A stretch of 6,086 nucleotides of DNA from Candidatus Omnitrophota bacterium (GTDB lineage Bacteria; Omnitrophota; Gorgyraeia; Gygaellales; Profunditerraquicolaceae), in contig JAQUMS010000088.1 in assembly GCA_028717985.1 (NCBI GenBank), positions 1 through 6,086 on the forward strand. Reading direction: 5' to 3'. Below are positions 5,543-6,086 of this stretch, in pieces; the stretch's first letter is position 1; the number at the start of each line of letters is the position of its first letter. The position numbers and the translations under genes were made by a program. Under the pieces are notes generated by a model that was given only the letters and a program-made list of their open reading frames with translations, was not told the DNA's origin and did not search any database.

Positions 5543-6086
5543 TTATTGTGCTGTATTTTCTGTTTTTGGCGCGGGAGTTCCGATTTCCGCCTTAAGACCA
5601 TATTTCTGTATATTAGTATCAGCGATTACCTGGATTTTTTCAATCTCCTGGGGATTGTTAACTAAATGTTTGAATCTCCCCTGGGCTTTCAGATATTCAA
5701 CAACCGGCTTCTGCTGGATCTTACGCACAGAAATTAATTTCCCGTTTTCATATTCGAAAAGAGGGAATAATCCTGTTTCTACAGCTGTTTTCGCGACATC
5801 TAAGGTCGCGCTCGATTCATGCCTCCAGCCCAAAGGACACGGAACATGGATCTGCATATATTTCGGGCCTTTAATTGAAAGGGCTTTTTTAACTTTACGC
5901 TGTAGATCCTGAGGATAACCAACACTAGCCGTAGCGACATAGGGAATCCCATGAGCGAGCATAATTTCCGGCATAGGTTTTTTAGGCCGGGGATTTCCAA
6001 AATTGTTCTGTGATAACGGCGTAGTTGTGGTATTAGTCCCAAACGGCGTCGAACCGCTGCGCTGAATTCCCGTATTCATATATGCT
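5543..6086 (-). CDS. porB: pyruvate:ferredoxin oxidoreductase, beta subunit (partial, 5' end beyond window)
   Basis: Only the C-terminal 181 or so residues are present. The frame stays open through 6086, so the true start lies outside; the ATG at 6079 is internal, being the Met of the AYMNTGIQRSG motif. The beta subunit carries thiamine diphosphate and a [4Fe-4S] cluster for coenzyme A-dependent, reversible oxidation of pyruvate to acetyl-CoA. YMNTG closes the TPP/Mg site. HGIPYVATAS, then VPCPLGW (its Cys sits where the last cluster ligand of the family is expected) and AVETGLFPLFEYENG are typical of PorB, as is the late VVEYLKAQGRFKHL. A tail of about 30 residues rich in Lys, Thr and Pro ends the protein. 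The other subunits are presumably upstream, off the right edge. A related 2-oxoacid oxidoreductase is possible, but the NTGIQRSG motif favours pyruvate. Confidence 0.92.
   Translation of the reverse strand, partial: AYMNTGIQRSGSTPFGTNTTTTPLSQNNFGNPRPKKPMPEIMLAHGIPYVATASVGYPQDLQRKVKKALSIKGPKYMQIHVPCPLGWRHESSATLDVAKTAVETGLFPLFEYENGKLISVRKIQQKPVVEYLKAQGRFKHLVNNPQEIEKIQVIADTNIQKYGLKAEIGTPAPKTENTAQ

Noticed and set aside
5499..5912. Plus-strand open frame of 137 codons over the ferredoxin and porB genes
   Set aside because: It is antisense to two well-identified genes and has no supporting motifs.

Overview
The window looks like a bacterial chromosome fragment of moderate to low GC. The lineage is probably an anaerobic, diderm (Gram-negative type) bacterium: it carries a lipoprotein signal, a type IV prepilin, a PpiD/SurA-like periplasmic folding factor, the end of a pyruvate:ferredoxin oxidoreductase beta subunit and a small [4Fe-4S] ferredoxin. 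The style of the short pilin and of the Tyr-rich repeat protein reminds me of uncultured phyla such as Omnitrophota or Elusimicrobiota. That is an impression, not something the sequence proves.

Layout from left to right. A small plus-strand lipoprotein (4-234) converges on a minus-strand three-gene cluster (3399-283). In order of transcription the cluster holds a secreted 760-residue protein made of 22 Tyr-rich YD-like repeats, a two-TM HAMP protein with no output domain, and a very short type IV prepilin. The HAMP and pilin genes overlap by ATGA. The divergent intergenic region (3400-3808) has a convincing promoter for each side. Between the minus promoter and the repeat-protein gene, inside the predicted leader RNA, lies a 44-bp tandem array whose alternating arms can form mutually exclusive hairpins. 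A plus-strand gene for a PpiD/SurA-like membrane-anchored folding factor (3809-5233) follows. A strong bidirectional terminator (5292-5323) separates it from a minus-strand porB-ferredoxin pair that runs off the right edge.

How the genes may work together. The porB-ferredoxin pair is ordinary anaerobic carbon/electron metabolism: pyruvate oxidation (or synthesis) with a co-transcribed electron carrier. The PpiD-like protein would serve folding of exported proteins. The minus-strand cluster is the unusual part: an exported repeat protein, a membrane HAMP protein and a headless pilin appear to form one transcription unit, with a structured leader that may control the first gene. A joint surface or envelope function is inference; none of the three can be given a specific role from sequence alone.
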